A DNA stretch of 6,988 nucleotides, from NCBI GenBank assembly GCA_023417975.1, contig JAEZDX010000675.1, positions 1 through 6,988 on the forward strand, written 5' to 3'. Origin of the DNA: Bacillota bacterium (GTDB lineage Bacteria > Bacillota > Clostridia > Clostridiales > Clostridiaceae). The position numbers and the translations under genes are program-made. Position 1 is the stretch's first letter; each line of letters begins with the position of its first letter. Below the pieces are notes generated by a model. That model searched no databases. It was not told where the DNA came from and was given only the letters and a program-made list of their open reading frames with translations. This document shows positions 5,829 through 6,988 of this stretch, one piece after another.

Positions 5829-5832
5829 GGAG
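5829..5832 (+). promoter_or_regulatory. Ribosome binding site that decides the OhrR start
   Basis: GGAG lies eight bases before ATG 5841. It is downstream of ATG 5820, so the upstream ATG cannot use it. Confidence 0.7.
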
Positions 5833-5840
5833 ATGATTTA

Positions 5841-6293
5841 ATGGCAAATTATGATATACTCAATTTGGATAATCAATTATGTTTCTCTGCTTATGCGGTT
5901 TCCAGAGCTATCACAAAGATTTACAGACCCTTTTTAGATAAACTTGGAATTACTTATCCTCAATATCTTGTAATGCTGGTGCTTTGGGAAAAGAATTGCA
6001 TATCCTTAAAGGAATTAGGCAGCCGGCTTTTCTTGGATTCCGGAACTTTAACACCACTTCTGAAAAGACTTGAAGCCATGGGACTTCTGGAAAGAAGACG
6101 TAATTCAGAGGACGAAAGAGTACTTCTTGTAACAATTACTGATAAGGGCAAGAGCATGCGGGAAGCCGCATTGAATGTACCTGAGAATATAGTGAAAGCC
6201 ATAGATACTGACTTTGGGGAGCTCCTTGAGTTAAAGCAAAGACTGGACACACTTCTTAAGAATATTCATGAAAAAGAAGAAAATCAGGATTAA
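5841..6293 (+). CDS. ohrR: MarR-family organic-hydroperoxide sensor, OhrR type
   Basis: A 150-residue winged-helix repressor from ATG 5841. The frame runs back to ATG 5820, but the ribosome binding site supports 5841, and OhrR proteins start a few residues before this point. DNQLCFSAYAVSRA (10-23) carries Cys14, equivalent to the peroxide-reactive Cys15 of B. subtilis OhrR. Tyr28 and Tyr39, in YRPFLDKLGITYPQYL, match its Tyr29 and Tyr40, which contact the cysteine. The recognition helix LDSGTLTPLLKRLE (65-78) and the wing with DER (91-93) are typical. No cysteine sits in the C-terminal region, so it is of the one-Cys class; Cys53 is an extra cysteine. In this class, oxidation of the N-terminal Cys releases DNA. 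The neighbour is msrA (divergent) instead of the usual ohr. Autoregulation is likely given the motif at 5801-5810. The paralogue name is less certain than the family. Confidence 0.88.
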   Translation: MANYDILNLDNQLCFSAYAVSRAITKIYRPFLDKLGITYPQYLVMLVLWEKNCISLKELGSRLFLDSGTLTPLLKRLEAMGLLERRRNSEDERVLLVTITDKGKSMREAALNVPENIVKAIDTDFGELLELKQRLDTLLKNIHEKEENQD

Positions 6294-6305
6294 ATTCCTG
6301 ATTTT
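6280..6305. terminator. Bidirectional terminator between convergent genes
   Basis: Arms AAAATCAGGA (6280-6289) and TCCTGATTTT (6296-6305) with a 6-base loop that contains most of the OhrR-gene stop codon. T-rich tracts follow on both strands (TTTTACTTTTT forward, TTTTCTTCTTTTT reverse), so it can end both converging transcripts. Confidence 0.8.
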
Positions 6306-6310
6306 ACTTT

Positions 6311-6979
6311 TTAAAAAATCTTTATATTATAACTGCAGGTAAAGCCTTCTCCCGGCTCTAGTTTCATAATTCCTTTCTTTTCCTCATAAACACCGTTGCT
6401 GCTTTCAAAGTCCGCTATTCCGTACCATGGCTCTATACATAAAAAAGGCGCACCTTCCGGTTTAGACCATATGCCCAGATAAGGGAAGCCTTTATAATTT
6501 AACGCCACTCCCCTGCCGCTGTTTTTGTTCTTTATGGCCACTTCTGAAGACACCATATTCTCAAGCATTATAGCATCGCCTTCAAACAACTCCTTGCTCA
6601 ACTTTAATTCCTTTATCTTCTCATCAAACAGCAGCTCCTTCTCATCTGTGACAGCTCCGTTCTTCAATCGGTAGCTTTCAATAAGCTCTTCTTTATCGAA
6701 TTCCAGATAATAATCCTCGAATTTTTGCCCTTCTTCAAGAGGACAATTAAAGCCGGGATGCGCTCCTATTGAAAAGAATATGTCTTTGCTGTCGATGTTT
6801 TCAACTCTATAGCTTACCTCAACAGCATTATCCTTTAGCATATATCCGATATATAACACAAAGTCATAGGGATACTTTATCTTTGTTTCGTCATTGTTGA
6901 ACAGTCTGTATGTAATATTATTGCTGCTGTTTTCTACTAAATGGAATGTCATATCTATTGCTAATCCATGATGGGTCAT
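6311..6979 (-). CDS. Aldose 1-epimerase family protein (LacX-like), N-terminus missing, possible pseudogene
   Basis: 222 residues from ATG 6979. The fold is galactose-mutarotase-like. SIGAHPGFNCPL holds the likely catalytic His74, and FLCIEPWYGIADFE the likely catalytic base Glu183. FPYLGIWSKPEGAPF and the end LEPGEGFTCSYNIKI are typical of LacX-type epimerases of about 290 residues. The first residues, MTHHGLAIDMTF, align with the internal family motif HGFARDMEF, so about 60-70 N-terminal residues are missing. An in-frame TAA (6988-6986) lies three codons upstream, and the codons between (Tyr-Asn) still fit the family's YxM. No ribosome binding site is visible before ATG 6979, though only nine bases can be seen. 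The usual Arg of HGFARD is Ile here (HGLAID). The role would be interconversion of sugar anomers or a related sugar step, if it is functional at all. Confidence 0.75.
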   Translation of the reverse strand: MTHHGLAIDMTFHLVENSSNNITYRLFNNDETKIKYPYDFVLYIGYMLKDNAVEVSYRVENIDSKDIFFSIGAHPGFNCPLEEGQKFEDYYLEFDKEELIESYRLKNGAVTDEKELLFDEKIKELKLSKELFEGDAIMLENMVSSEVAIKNKNSGRGVALNYKGFPYLGIWSKPEGAPFLCIEPWYGIADFESSNGVYEEKKGIMKLEPGEGFTCSYNIKIF

Positions 6980-6988
6980 ATTATATTA

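Noticed and set aside
5820..5840. ATG at 5820 as the start of the OhrR-type gene
   Set aside because: The ribosome site GGAG lies downstream of this ATG and fits ATG 5841. The extra seven residues have no counterpart in OhrR proteins as I know them.
5950..6250. Two minus-strand open frames (61 and 96 codons) inside the OhrR-type gene
   Set aside because: They are antisense shadows of the conserved winged-helix coding sequence.
1..6988. Mobile element, CRISPR array, phage or anti-phage system
   Set aside because: No transposase, integrase, terminal repeats, spaced repeats or defence-protein motifs were seen. The genes are ordinary chromosomal families.

Overview
The window looks like chromosomal DNA of a low-GC anaerobic Firmicute, most likely a member of the Clostridia. 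The basis is the AT-rich spacers, strong AGGAGG-type ribosome binding sites, a classic T-box leader, sigma-A-type promoters and hairpin terminators. The protein families (OhrR-type MarR regulator, YhfW-like FAD/Rieske protein, Lrp/AsnC regulator, LacX-like epimerase) fit as well. No tRNA, rRNA, insertion sequence, CRISPR array or phage gene was seen.

Layout. (1) Positions 1-746, minus strand: a strong promoter (718-746), a complete tRNA-sensing T-box leader with its terminator (434-690), and an Lrp/AsnC regulator gene cut by the left edge (1-405). (2) Positions 859-2799, plus strand: a hairpin-containing leader, a 610-residue membrane sensor histidine kinase with PAS domain and no response regulator beside it, and a terminator overlapping its stop codon. 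(3) Positions 2836-3301, minus strand: a decayed fragment of a GH13 alpha-amylase-family gene with a nonsense codon, two frameshifts and no C-terminal half. (4) Positions 3346-5840: a minus-strand FAD oxidoreductase/Rieske gene and a minus-strand msrA, separated by a branched terminator, then a 300-base divergent control region. (5) Positions 5841-6305, plus strand: an OhrR-type organic-peroxide sensor, ending in a bidirectional terminator. (6) Positions 6311-6988, minus strand: an aldose 1-epimerase-family gene that lacks its N-terminus and has an in-frame stop just upstream of its first ATG.

How the genes may work together. The central block reads as an oxidative-stress locus: a cysteine-based peroxide sensor (OhrR) divergent from methionine sulfoxide reductase A, followed by a redox protein with flavin and high-potential Rieske motifs. 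The usual OhrR target, ohr, is not in the window, so OhrR control of msrA is an inference. It is supported by several short repeated motifs in the shared control region. The left end is an amino-acid-responsive unit: a T-box that appears to sense uncharged tRNA (Ala or Ser, see findings) and controls an amino-acid-type regulator. Two carbohydrate genes (GH13 fragment and epimerase) appear broken, suggesting local loss of sugar functions.
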